This document shows, piece after piece, positions 7,513-16,108 of a stretch of DNA of 64,000 nt. The DNA is from JAFGCL01 sp964423835 (lineage in GTDB: Bacteria > Chloroflexota > Dehalococcoidia > UBA2247 > RBG-13-53-26). Below the pieces are notes generated by a model that did not search any database, had not been told where the DNA came from, and worked only from the letters and a program-made list of their open reading frames with translations. The position numbers and the translations under genes are program-made. The number at the start of each line of letters is the position of its first letter. Position 1 is the stretch's first letter. Location: NCBI GenBank assembly GCA_964423835.1, contig CAYRGJ010000008.1, positions 1 to 64,000 on the forward strand, written 5' to 3'.

Positions 7513-9222
7513 CTAGACCTCACCGCTCTTGACCTGTTTCTCCGAAACGTAGTACGGCGAGGGGTACCACCACCCGCCCGGCTTCAGGTTCAGGTCTTCG
7601 ATCAGCAGATGCATCAGGTTGTAGGGCTGTGCCATCAGGGCCAGGCCTCCAGGGTACGATGTCTGGCTCACCAGGTAGAGCCTGTCGATGGGGGTGCGGT
7701 ACCGGCCGCACTCCGGCACGGGCCGGCGGTCGTACCACTGGTCATCGCAGACCCGGATCCCCTCCCAGTTGCCGCCCACGAAGCCCATGTTCCGGAACGA
7801 CGAGTCCAGCGGGGACATGGCGAACTTGGCCACGATGTTGTCGTCTCCCATGTTGGTGCAGTACTTGCGGTACATGCCGAGGGCCAGGTCCACCATCTCT
7901 TCCTTGTGCTTGTTGTAGTTCTCGATGCCGTCGACGAAGTACTCGGGGACCGGCACCGGGAAGAAGTTGTAGATGACGTGATAGCCGGGCGGGCAGCGCG
8001 TCGGGTCGTAGATGCTGGAGCGCACCGAGCGCAGCACGAAGCCGTCCTTGTCCGCCACCGGGAAGCGGCGCTCCACGTCGACCACGTTCCGGTGTTTGTC
8101 CATCTCCTCCATGCTTTCGACCGGGAAGATGACCCCCAGGGAGGGGTACTTGTCCAGGAACTCGCCGGCCTTGCCCTTGAAGCGGGGCAGCTCTTTCACC
8201 ACCAGGTCCAGCTTGAACAGGCTGCCGCCGGCCAGGTTGATGTCCAGCACCTTCTGGTAGAACCCCGCATCCAGGTGCTTCTTGGGGACCAGCTTGAGGA
8301 AGGTCTCCTTGACGTGGATATCGCTGATGACGGCCTTGTCTGCCCAGATCACCTTGTTCGCGGTCGGCGCGGACTCGGCCAGCCGGACGCCCTTGGCCTC
8401 GCCGTTCTCGATGATGATCTCCTCCACCTTCGAGTTGGTGTAGAACTTGGCCCCGTGGGCCAGGGCGCAGCGCATGGTGGAGTGGGCGTAGGAGTGCATG
8501 CCGCCCAGGAAGACGCCGGAGGCATACATGATGAGGAAGGTGATGGCGGCGCCGACCATGCCCAGGCCCTTGGTGATGTGCTCCGGGCCGCTGTCCCAGG
8601 AGGCGTCGCAGATGCCCACCTTCTGGGCGTCTTCCTTGCACAGGATGTTGGTGATGTCCCAGGTGGACATCTTCAGCCAGGTGTCGTCGTAGATCTCCTT
8701 CAGCAGGGGCACCTTCTTGATGGCCTTGACCCAGGGGAGGTCCTTGGGCTCGCGGCTATACCCCTCTGGCAGGGGCGGGGTCCAGTAGATGGAGCGCAGC
8801 CACTCCCGGCACTCGGGAGACTCCAGGATGGAGTAGATGGCCTCGGTCTGGGCCGCGGCCTCCTCGCTCCAGGTCAGCATGGCTTCCCGGACCACCTGCT
8901 TGTTCCAGCGGCCGCCGGAGGTCACCCGCTTGAAATCCGAGGACACGGCGGTGCCCCAGACGTCCGTGGGGACCATCCTCAGGCCGAACTTGTGCAGCTC
9001 CAGCTGCTCCCAGGCCGGCGACGCCCCGGCGTAGTTGTAGGCCGCGTGCGGCTCGATCCTGAAGCCGGGGATGGGCTCGATGGTCTCGCAGCCTCCCCCG
9101 ATCTCCGTCCTGGCCTCCACCACGCAGACCTTGACCCCGCACTTGGCCAGGTACGCAGCGATCCCCAGCCCGTTCGGGCCGCCGCCCACCACCACCACGT
9201 CATAGCGATTCTCTTTGCTCAT
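7513..9222 (-). CDS. Phytoene-desaturase-like FAD oxidoreductase, paralogue
   Basis: A 569-residue flavoprotein of the same superfamily as its downstream neighbour. FAD motif VVVGGGPNGLGIAAYLAKCG lies at about 10-29, then TEIGGGCETIEP; the C-terminal signature is RLYLVSQTSYPGGLALM. AGAGAGGAG precedes the ATG at 9222. As first gene of the pair it faces the NTF2/aldehyde oxidoreductase operon across a 697-base intergenic region. The two paralogues differ clearly, so they may form a heterodimer or catalyse successive steps; that is inference. Confidence 0.8.
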   Translation of the reverse strand: MSKENRYDVVVVGGGPNGLGIAAYLAKCGVKVCVVEARTEIGGGCETIEPIPGFRIEPHAAYNYAGASPAWEQLELHKFGLRMVPTDVWGTAVSSDFKRVTSGGRWNKQVVREAMLTWSEEAAAQTEAIYSILESPECREWLRSIYWTPPLPEGYSREPKDLPWVKAIKKVPLLKEIYDDTWLKMSTWDITNILCKEDAQKVGICDASWDSGPEHITKGLGMVGAAITFLIMYASGVFLGGMHSYAHSTMRCALAHGAKFYTNSKVEEIIIENGEAKGVRLAESAPTANKVIWADKAVISDIHVKETFLKLVPKKHLDAGFYQKVLDINLAGGSLFKLDLVVKELPRFKGKAGEFLDKYPSLGVIFPVESMEEMDKHRNVVDVERRFPVADKDGFVLRSVRSSIYDPTRCPPGYHVIYNFFPVPVPEYFVDGIENYNKHKEEMVDLALGMYRKYCTNMGDDNIVAKFAMSPLDSSFRNMGFVGGNWEGIRVCDDQWYDRRPVPECGRYRTPIDRLYLVSQTSYPGGLALMAQPYNLMHLLIEDLNLKPGGWWYPSPYYVSEKQVKSGEV

Positions 9223-9630
9223 GCCTTACTCCTCTCTTGCGATCGGTTGCCTGGCCGGACAGGCTGCCGCGCCGCTTCAGGCCAGGCCAACAACCGGGCG
9301 CCGTCACGATCAGTGAGGGATATGCGCCAGCCCGGCGGCTTAGATGACCGGTGGTGCGCCGGGATGACGCGCTCCGCGCGCCCAAACACGCGGAGTGCGG
9401 AAGCGGTATCCCCCCCTTGTCTCAACGATACTGGCAACTCGACAAAAGAATCATACTCGAACTAGGCGCGGCCGGCGCTGTACGGAGGTACGGACGCCTT
9501 ACTGGACGGAAAGCGGGTTTTCGCTGCTGCGCATGCCGGGTCCACGTGCCGGCGCGGCGCTTCCCCGGCGGGTTGCCCGGGCGCCGCTGACGCCTGTGGC
9601 GGTAATGCCGGGCAACGACGCTACTGTACA

Positions 9631-9664
9631 TTGATCCTGTACCTTGTTGAGTTGAATATCAACT
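9631..9664 (+). promoter_or_regulatory. Promoter with embedded dyad
   Basis: TTGATC (9631-9636) and GAATAT (9654-9659) are separated by 17 bases. The -10 box lies inside an inverted repeat, AGTTGA (9650-9655) and TCAACT (9659-9664). A repressor bound to this dyad would block the promoter. It points toward the NTF2-like operon, about 255 bases away. Confidence 0.4.
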
Positions 9665-9742
9665 ACCAGCCGCTGGACACTGCTACAGGCCGGCGCCTCA
9701 CCGCCGCCTGCCGTACAGCGCGGTCAGCTGCCGCCGGCCGGT

Positions 9743-9769
9743 TTGACAAACCGGGAAGCCGAATAATAT
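9743..9769 (+). promoter_or_regulatory. Second promoter candidate for the AOR operon
   Basis: A consensus TTGACA at 9743-9748 is followed after 15 bases by TAATAT at 9764-9769; AATATC gives 16-base spacing. It lies about 150 bases before the first gene of the operon. Confidence 0.4.
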
Positions 9770-9919
9770 CCTTGCCGCGGGGGTGGGTACCATCGACCAC
9801 GAGCATGGGGGGTGGCCTGTGGGCGCTGTTCTGGTGCTTCCCGATCCGCCACTGCCCTCGCCTCGCGTTCCCGCTGTGCGTGCCGCGCCCGACAAGCTGC
9901 GAAGGAGGGTCGTTCGAAC

Positions 9920-10429
9920 ATGGATCTGAAGGAGCTGGAAGCCAGGGTCAGGGTTCTGGAGGACATCGAGGCCATCAAGAAGCTCAAGGCCACGTACTGC
10001 TACCTGTGCGACGCCGGGCTGACCATAGAGAAGAACCGCAACGAGCTGGTATCGCATTTCACCAAAGATGCCAGGCTCGACTACGGCCTGGGGCCGCCTT
10101 CCCGGTTCCAGGGTACCGAGGGACTTCACCTCTTCTTCGGCACCTACGTGGCCATGGGCGTGAGCTTCTGCATGCACATGGTGCACAACCCCATCATCGA
10201 GGTCAACGGGGACAAGGCTACCGGAAGATGGTACTACGAAGCACCGACCACGGACACCGAGACGGGAAAGGCGCAGTGGATGGCGGGCACCTATTTCGAG
10301 GAATACGTCAGGGAAGATGGGGAGTGGAAGTTCTCCTACATGGGAACCAAATGGAAATTCATCACGCCCTATGACGAGGGCTGGGCCAGAAACCCCGGCG
10401 AGCTGATGAAGATGGTGCCCCCGGAGTAG
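9920..10429 (+). CDS. NTF2-like/SnoaL-type protein
   Basis: A 169-residue protein of the nuclear transport factor 2 (SnoaL-like) fold. It opens with a coiled helix (LEARVRVLEDIEAIKKLKATYCYLCDAG), typical of this family, then the alpha+beta cone with HFTKDARLDYG, HMVHNPIIEVNGDKATGRW and a final GEWKFSYM strand. Members include dehydratases, isomerases and dioxygenase small subunits. The ATG at 9920 is chosen over longer in-frame starts because AAGGAGG precedes it and homologous sequence begins there. It is the first gene of a four-gene operon, 39 bases before the aldehyde oxidoreductase. Its role may be isomerisation or hydration of the operon substrate; this is inference. Confidence 0.8.
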   Translation: MDLKELEARVRVLEDIEAIKKLKATYCYLCDAGLTIEKNRNELVSHFTKDARLDYGLGPPSRFQGTEGLHLFFGTYVAMGVSFCMHMVHNPIIEVNGDKATGRWYYEAPTTDTETGKAQWMAGTYFEEYVREDGEWKFSYMGTKWKFITPYDEGWARNPGELMKMVPPE

Positions 10430-10468
10430 GGGGCGCGGAAGCCGCCGGGTCGATCTTGGGGAGGGACA

Positions 10469-12448
10469 ATGTCAACATATGGATATGCCGGCCAGATCCT
10501 GCGGGCCGACCTGTCGTCAGGGCGGACATCGACCGTCCCCACGGAGGCATACTCGGAGAGGTTTCTGGGCGGCCGGGGGATAGCGGCCCGGATCTACTGG
10601 GATGAGGTGCCGCCGGAGGCGGGCCCCTTCGACGCGGAGAACCGGCTGGTGTTCGTCACCGGGCCGCTGTGCGGGGTGCCGGCCGTCAGCGGATCGCGCT
10701 GGGAGGTGTGCGGGAAAGGGCCTCAATCCCCGGTGCGTTTCTCCCATGCCAACCTGGGCGGCCGCTGGGGGGCCGCCCTCAAGTTCGCCGGCTATGACGG
10801 CATCATCGTGCAGGGCATCTCTGAAAAGCCGGTCTACCTCCTGGTGCACGACGACAAGGCCGAGCTCCGGGATGCGTCCGCCCTCTGGGGCATGCACGCC
10901 CTGCAGGCCGCGGAAGCCCTGAAGAGCGAGCTGGGCAGCCAGGCCAGGGTGACGGCCATCGGCCCGGCGGCCGAGCACCGGGTGGTCACAGCCACCTTCC
11001 TGGCGGACAACTACACCATCGGATCGGGTGGCCTGGGGGCGGTGATGGGAGCCAAGAACCTGAAGGCGGTGGTGGTCATGGAGGGCCGCCAGCCGGTGAG
11101 GATCGCCCGGCCCGAGGAGCTGCGCCAGGTGACCGAGCACTACCGCGGCCTGAAGAGGGCCTTCCCCACTGACGGCTGGGAGTACCTCAGCCGCTGGTCG
11201 CGGGACCCCACCCTGGAGCCGAGGGTGATGCCGGGGCCGGAGATGAAGAAGGAGACCTGCTACGGATGCCTGGGGCGCTGCGCCCGGAAGGTCTATGTCT
11301 CCAGCGACGGGCGCAAGGGGAAGTTCATCTGCCACGCGGCCTTCTTCTATCAGCCGTGGACGGACAAGTACTACGGGGACTGGAACGACGCCGCCTTCGA
11401 GGCCACCTGGCTGTGCGATACCTATGGCCTGGACGCCGTGGCCCTGGACCTCATGATCAACTGGCTCCACCTCTGCCACCAGGCGGGCATCCTGAGCGAT
11501 GAAAGCACCGGCCTCCCCATTTCGAAGCTGGGCAGCGCCCAGTTCATCCAGACGCTGGTGCGCCAGATCGCCTTCCGGGAGGGGTTTGGCGATCTCCTGG
11601 CCCAGGGGATACACCGCGCGGCGGAGGCGCTGGGCCCGGCGGCCGTGGAGCAGGTCGGTTTGGCCGGGCACCTGGCGGAGCCTGGGTATCACCCCTACGG
11701 GCCGCGGCTCTACAACACCAATGCCCTGCTCTATGCCATGGAGCCCAGGATGCCCATACAGCAGCTTCACGAGGTCGGCCTGCTGATGGCCAAGTGGTCG
11801 GCGGGCACCCGGGGACTGACCAGCATCAACTCGGAAGTGGTCCGGACGGTGGCCCGGAAGTTCTGGGGCGGGGAGGCGGCCGCCGATTTCACTACCTGGG
11901 AGGGAAAGGCACGGGCCGTCAAGATGATCCAGGAACGTCAGTACGTAGAGGCCAGCCTCATCCTGTGCAATTTCCTCTGGCCCATCACCGACTGCGAGGC
12001 ATCGCCGGACAGAGCAGGTGATCCCGGCCTGGAGAGCCGGATCCTGGCGGCCGTGCTGGGGAATGGCGCAGGCGAGCATGATCTCTACCGGGTGGCCGAG
12101 AGGATCTTCAACCAGCAGAGGGCCATCCTGGTCCGGGAGGGCCACCGCGGCCGGAAGTTCGACACCCTGGCCGGCCACTTCTTCAACCAGCCGTTGAAAT
12201 ACGACCAGGCCAACGCCGAGTGCCTGGTGCCGGGCCAGGACGGGCAGGCCGTCTCGCGGCGGGGGGTGGTGGTGGACCGGGGCGCGTTCGAGAAGACGAA
12301 GGACGAGTACTACGTGCTGAGAGGATGGGACGTGGCCACCGGCCTCCAGACCAGGCGCTCGCTGGAGAAGGTGGGCCTGCCGGACGTGGCGCTGGACCTC
12401 GAGCGATGGGGGCTGCTGGGAGGTGTGAAGCATGATAACCAGATATGA
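10469..12448 (+). CDS. Aldehyde:ferredoxin oxidoreductase (tungsten/molybdenum)
   Basis: A 659-residue AOR-family enzyme, which interconverts aldehydes and carboxylic acids with ferredoxin at a tungstopterin and a [4Fe-4S] cluster. The N-terminal domain (about 1-210) has the family motifs GGRGIAARIYWDE and NLGGRWGAALKFAGYDG. Cluster ligands are visible as Cys264, Cys267 and Cys271 (CYGCLGRC) and Cys500 (ILCNFLW). Length is within the family range. GGGAGGG precedes the ATG. It overlaps the next gene by 17 bases, indicating tight coupling. The substrate is unknown; partners in the operon point to an unusual hydrophobic or aromatic aldehyde/acid rather than a sugar-derived one. Confidence 0.9.
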   Translation: MSTYGYAGQILRADLSSGRTSTVPTEAYSERFLGGRGIAARIYWDEVPPEAGPFDAENRLVFVTGPLCGVPAVSGSRWEVCGKGPQSPVRFSHANLGGRWGAALKFAGYDGIIVQGISEKPVYLLVHDDKAELRDASALWGMHALQAAEALKSELGSQARVTAIGPAAEHRVVTATFLADNYTIGSGGLGAVMGAKNLKAVVVMEGRQPVRIARPEELRQVTEHYRGLKRAFPTDGWEYLSRWSRDPTLEPRVMPGPEMKKETCYGCLGRCARKVYVSSDGRKGKFICHAAFFYQPWTDKYYGDWNDAAFEATWLCDTYGLDAVALDLMINWLHLCHQAGILSDESTGLPISKLGSAQFIQTLVRQIAFREGFGDLLAQGIHRAAEALGPAAVEQVGLAGHLAEPGYHPYGPRLYNTNALLYAMEPRMPIQQLHEVGLLMAKWSAGTRGLTSINSEVVRTVARKFWGGEAAADFTTWEGKARAVKMIQERQYVEASLILCNFLWPITDCEASPDRAGDPGLESRILAAVLGNGAGEHDLYRVAERIFNQQRAILVREGHRGRKFDTLAGHFFNQPLKYDQANAECLVPGQDGQAVSRRGVVVDRGAFEKTKDEYYVLRGWDVATGLQTRRSLEKVGLPDVALDLERWGLLGGVKHDNQI

Positions 12449-13559
12449 TGAGACGTTCTGCCACCAGGCGGTGTCCACCTTCGACCAGCCGGGCACCAGC
12501 GCCCGGGAGTGGACCGAGCGGGCCTGGATGCAGGTGCACGACATGGCCGGCACGGCCCACCTGGCCGCCAGCTTCGGATACTACCCCAACCGCAACGTGA
12601 TGGACGCCTTCGTGGCCTTCGCCATCCAGGGGCAGACCGAGCACATCGTGCGCGCCTCGCGCGAGCTTCGCCCGGAAATAGACGTCTTCAAGGTGGGGCC
12701 GTTCTCCTACGACATCGTGGAGCCCCTGCGGGCCGTCCGGTACCGGCTGGATGACAACCAGTACGGGCTGAGCTACGACATCACGCTGGAGGGCATGAGC
12801 CCCCTGGTGGAGGAGGACCCGGCCCAGTACCAGGTGAGCCGGGGCCGGGTGAAGGAGCACATCAAGCGCATGGTGCAGGCCGTCCGGCCAGCTGGCTGGA
12901 TCAGGTGCGAAGGCCGGACGTTCCTTCTGGACCAGGAATGGGTGGGCGAGAGGGACCGCTCCTGGGGCATCAGGCTGGCCGGAGCGGACTTCATCGAGAC
13001 CGGGGTCCAGGCCCCGGAGCTGCCGGCCGGTATGCTCTTCAACTTCGCTCTGATGCAGTTCGAGAAGTGGGGCGCCACCTACCACATCCGGGAGATCTGG
13101 GACAACCACGGCGGGTTCGTCAACCGGTGGCACTTTGGCGGCGGCCTCTTCTTCCCGCTGGAGGCGGAGCGGGAGCCGCTGAAGATCGTCAGCCTGGAGC
13201 ACAACTACCACTTCCGGGATGACATCCCGGAGCAGCCGCGCCGCTTCGCCGGCGGGGACGTCAGCTTCACCACCATCGACGGCGCGCGGAAGGAGGTCTC
13301 CATACGCCCGGTCACCATCTGCTACCAGGCGCCAGTGGGCTACGGCGGCTTCTACAAGGACTTCATCCACGGCAAGTGGATGGGCGAGAAGTGGATGGAC
13401 GGCCACCGCTTTGACCTCAACAACCCGGAGACGATGAAGGAGATCTGGGGCTACTGCGACTACGGCTCCGAATTCTGCTGCGGCGGCGAAACCGGACACG
13501 GGACCGTGGAGCTGATGGTGGTGGGCAAGTATCCCCGGTACGGCTACCAGGGCTACTAG
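12432..13559 (+). CDS. Unrecognised 375-residue protein of the AOR operon
   Basis: I do not recognise this protein with confidence. It has no signal peptide or membrane helix. It is rich in Trp, Tyr and Phe with alternating beta-type segments (ATYHIREIWDNHGGFVNRWHF, LKIVSLEHNYHFRDD), and ends with a Cys pair in EFCCGGETGHGTVELMV. The pattern suggests two lipocalin-like beta-barrels, as in the AttH/hydroxyneurosporene-synthase (CrtC) group, which act on hydrophobic substrates. Start overlaps the AOR gene by 17 bases, and the next gene begins 14 bases downstream. A hydratase or substrate-binding role is inference. Confidence 0.6.
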   Translation: MITRYDETFCHQAVSTFDQPGTSAREWTERAWMQVHDMAGTAHLAASFGYYPNRNVMDAFVAFAIQGQTEHIVRASRELRPEIDVFKVGPFSYDIVEPLRAVRYRLDDNQYGLSYDITLEGMSPLVEEDPAQYQVSRGRVKEHIKRMVQAVRPAGWIRCEGRTFLLDQEWVGERDRSWGIRLAGADFIETGVQAPELPAGMLFNFALMQFEKWGATYHIREIWDNHGGFVNRWHFGGGLFFPLEAEREPLKIVSLEHNYHFRDDIPEQPRRFAGGDVSFTTIDGARKEVSIRPVTICYQAPVGYGGFYKDFIHGKWMGEKWMDGHRFDLNNPETMKEIWGYCDYGSEFCCGGETGHGTVELMVVGKYPRYGYQGY

Positions 13560-13573
13560 GCAGGAGGTGCAAC

Positions 13574-14950
13574 ATGCTCTCTCGTCAGGTGGAGCTGTCC
13601 GAGCTGCAGCCGAAGCTTCTGGCCTGGATCCAGGGCAAGATGCCGAAGGCCAGGGACCTGGCCATCTCCGGGCTGGAGAGATCCGGGGCCGGCATCTCCA
13701 ATGAGACCTTCCTCTTCGACCTGAGCTGGACGGAGAAGGGAAAGGCCGGATCAGAGAGGATGGTGCTGCGCTGCGCCCCCAGGTCGTCGCCGGTATACCC
13801 CGATTATGACCTCAGCCTCCAGTTCCGGGTGATGAAGGCGCTGCGCCCTGCCGGCCTCCTCGTGCCCCGGGTCCACTGGCTGGAGATGGATGAGCAGGTG
13901 CTGGGCACCGCCTTCTATGTCATGGGCCGGATCGAGGGGGTGGTCCCGCCGGAGTTCCCGCCGTATCACTCCTTCGGCGTGTACTTCGACGCCACCCCTC
14001 AGAAGCGGGCCCGGATGTGGTGGTCGGCCATTGAGGCCATGAGCCGGGTGCACCAGGCCGATTGGAGGAAGCTGGGGCTGTCCTTCCTGGGCGTGCCCGG
14101 CGGCGGCAGCGGTCCCCTGGACCGGCAGCTGGATTACTTCCAGAGGTACCTGGCCTGGGCCAAGGATACCCCGGACGAAAGCCAGCCGGTCCTGGAGGCC
14201 GCCCTCGAATGGCTGCGGGACAACCGCTACCAGCCGGCGCGGGTGACCCTGTGCTGGGGCGATGCCCGCATGCCCAACACCATGTTCAGCCCGGAAGGCG
14301 ACGTGGTGGCCCTCCTCGACTGGGAGATGGCCTTTCTGGGCGATCCCCAGGCCGACCTAGCCTTCTTCCTGCTGCTGGATTGGGTGGACAGCGAAGGCTA
14401 CGGCATCCCGCGTCTGGAAGGGGCCCCCGGCCGGGAGGAGACGGTGCGGCGCTACGAGGACCTGACGGGCTGGAAGGTGGACCAGCTGCACTACAACGAG
14501 GTTTTCGCCGTCTTCCGGGCCGGCATAGTGATGATGAAGGTGCTGAAGAACTTCAAGAAGCTGGGGGTGGCCCTGGACCAGGCGGACGCCGAATCGAACA
14601 ACCCCTGCACGCAGCGGCTGGCCAGCCTCCTGGGCCTGCCGGCGCCGGGCGCCCCCGCCAGGCAGTCGGTGAGGGTGGATGAGGTCACGGCCGTGGTGCA
14701 GTTCCACCTCACCGGCCCGGGCGGCGGCGACTGGTATGCGGTCTGCGAGAAGGGCGCGGCCACGCGCCACCAGGGGACCGCCGCCAACGCCGACTGCACC
14801 CTCACGGCCTCCGCGGCGGACTGGGCGGCCATACAGCGGGGAGAGCTGGACCGCTTCAACGCCTGGACCGGCGGCAAGCTGAAGATCGATGGCGACATGA
14901 CCCTCATGCTCCAGCTCGAGGAGGCCATCTCCCGGCTGGGCCAGCAGTGA
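13574..14950 (+). CDS. Aminoglycoside-phosphotransferase-like kinase fused to an SCP2 domain
   Basis: A 458-residue two-domain protein. Residues about 20-345 are an APH/ACAD10-type kinase: nucleotide loop near AGISNETFLF, catalytic loop CWGDARMPN (Trp where the Brenner His usually lies, Asp and Asn kept) and metal-binding LLDWEMAFLGDP. Residues about 362-455 match the SCP2 sterol-carrier domain (VQFHLTGPGGGDWYAV, TLTASAADWAAIQRGEL, GKLKIDGDMTLMLQLEEAI). ACAD10-like kinases phosphorylate hydroxyacyl-CoAs; SCP2 domains bind acyl chains or sterols. The fusion suggests phosphorylation of a hydroxylated lipid-like compound, probably an intermediate made by this operon. AGGAGG precedes the start. 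Confidence 0.8.
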   Translation: MLSRQVELSELQPKLLAWIQGKMPKARDLAISGLERSGAGISNETFLFDLSWTEKGKAGSERMVLRCAPRSSPVYPDYDLSLQFRVMKALRPAGLLVPRVHWLEMDEQVLGTAFYVMGRIEGVVPPEFPPYHSFGVYFDATPQKRARMWWSAIEAMSRVHQADWRKLGLSFLGVPGGGSGPLDRQLDYFQRYLAWAKDTPDESQPVLEAALEWLRDNRYQPARVTLCWGDARMPNTMFSPEGDVVALLDWEMAFLGDPQADLAFFLLLDWVDSEGYGIPRLEGAPGREETVRRYEDLTGWKVDQLHYNEVFAVFRAGIVMMKVLKNFKKLGVALDQADAESNNPCTQRLASLLGLPAPGAPARQSVRVDEVTAVVQFHLTGPGGGDWYAVCEKGAATRHQGTAANADCTLTASAADWAAIQRGELDRFNAWTGGKLKIDGDMTLMLQLEEAISRLGQQ

Positions 14951-15025
14951 CGCCCGGCCGGGAGATGGCGCCCCGGCCTGACCGGCCAGGCACTGGCGCA
15001 CCGGCCGGCCCAACCGGGGCAGGCA

Positions 15026-15056
15026 TTGACACCGGCCCGTTCAAGGATGATATTAT
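15026..15056 (+). promoter_or_regulatory. Promoter of the lipoprotein gene
   Basis: Consensus TTGACA at 15026-15031 with TATTAT at 15051-15056 (19-base spacing; GATATT at 15049-15054 gives 17). The start codon is at 15072, so the leader is only about 10 bases. Confidence 0.55.
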
Positions 15057-15071
15057 CCCGGGGTCGAACAG

Positions 15072-16061
15072 ATGCGGCTGAAGGTGCTGGGCCTGCCTCT
15101 GGGTGCGGCCATGCTCATGCTGGCCATGGTTCTGGCTGTTTCGGTGGCCTGCCGCCCGGGGGAGGATTCGAACGGCACCGGCGGGCAGGTCCCGCACGAG
15201 GGAGCGTGGGGGATCTATTCCCTGGACCTGGACACCGGTGCCGTGGTGCTCATCTGGAGATGCAATGACACCATCACCTGCCGCTGCCTGAGCCATGCCG
15301 GAGACGTGCTGGCCTTCTCCCGAAAGGTGGACGGCACCGCGGACTCCAACGAGGAGATCTTCACCATCGGGGTCGATGGGACCGGCCTGCGCCGGCTGAC
15401 CAGCAACAGCTACCGCGACCTGTTCCCCAGCTACTCCCCGGATGACTCCCGGATGGCCTTTCTCTCCCTGCGCTCGACCATGGACATACACGTGATGGAC
15501 GCCGACGGCGCCAACCAGGTGCTGCTCTACGACTCCGGCTTCCACGATTCGGACATCAACTGGGGCAGCGGGGGCCGGATCGCGTTTACCCGCAACAGCC
15601 AGGTCTGGACCATGAAGGAGGACGGGAGCGACCCCCGACAGGTCACCAGCCCGCCCAGGGCGGGCGAATGGGGGAGGGCCAACCTGCCGTTCGGAGACTA
15701 CGATCCTAACATCAGTCCCGACGGCAGTCGTATCGCCTTCGAGAGGCTGGAGGACGACACCAGCGTTCACGGCAACTACAATCTCTTCGTCATCGATGCC
15801 AGCGGGGCCGTGGAGACCAGACTGACGAGCACGGGGTACTCCCAGGGCCTGCCGGTCTGGTCCCACTCCGGCGACAGGCTGGCCTACGTGGTGGCCGCCG
15901 CCGGCTCCACCGGCCAGTTCGACATCCACCTGATCGATGCCGACGGCAGCAACGACCGGAACATCACGCCGGACTACTTTCCCTCGACCTTCCTCTGCCA
16001 CTCGGCCCTGTTCTCGAAGGACGACTCGCACATCTACTTCACCGGGCAGTGGTACAGCTGA
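15072..16061 (+). CDS. Lipoprotein with TolB-like beta-propeller
   Basis: A 329-residue exported lipoprotein. The signal peptide ends in a lipobox VSVAC, giving a lipidated Cys near residue 27. The mature part has repeated TolB/PD40 blades: LRRLTSNSYRDLFPSYSPDDSRMAFLS, FGDYDPNISPDGSRIAF, LTSTGYSQGLPVWSHSGDRLAY and a last blade to FSKDDSHIYFTG. Such propellers act as binding scaffolds at the cell surface. It is probably monocistronic; the next gene has its own promoter. A remnant of a similar propeller gene lies at 62671-62811. Confidence 0.8.
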   Translation: MRLKVLGLPLGAAMLMLAMVLAVSVACRPGEDSNGTGGQVPHEGAWGIYSLDLDTGAVVLIWRCNDTITCRCLSHAGDVLAFSRKVDGTADSNEEIFTIGVDGTGLRRLTSNSYRDLFPSYSPDDSRMAFLSLRSTMDIHVMDADGANQVLLYDSGFHDSDINWGSGGRIAFTRNSQVWTMKEDGSDPRQVTSPPRAGEWGRANLPFGDYDPNISPDGSRIAFERLEDDTSVHGNYNLFVIDASGAVETRLTSTGYSQGLPVWSHSGDRLAYVVAAAGSTGQFDIHLIDADGSNDRNITPDYFPSTFLCHSALFSKDDSHIYFTGQWYS

Positions 16062-16068
16062 GGGGCGG

Positions 16069-16098
16069 TTGTTTCCGGTAGCGCCGCTTTGCTATACT
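16069..16098 (+). promoter_or_regulatory. Promoter for a nearly leaderless acyl-CoA synthetase mRNA
   Basis: TTGTTT at 16069-16074 and TATACT at 16093-16098, spacing 18. Transcription should begin near 16105, only about 4 bases before the GTG start at 16109, and no Shine-Dalgarno is present. Confidence 0.5.
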
Positions 16099-16108
16099 CG
16101 CAGTTACA

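Larger units (their letters stand above)
9223..9919. other. 697-base divergent intergenic region
   Basis: No convincing gene lies here. It separates the minus-strand flavoprotein pair from the plus-strand aldehyde oxidoreductase operon and carries at least two sigma70-like promoter candidates (9631-9664 and 9743-9769), one with an embedded dyad. Its length leaves room for a regulator binding site or a structured 5-prime leader. Confidence 0.5.

Noticed and set aside
7108..9465. 785-codon plus-strand open frame
   Set aside because: It is antisense to the two flavoprotein genes, rich in His, Gln, Gly and Val as expected of a mirror frame in high-GC coding DNA, and has no recognisable domain.
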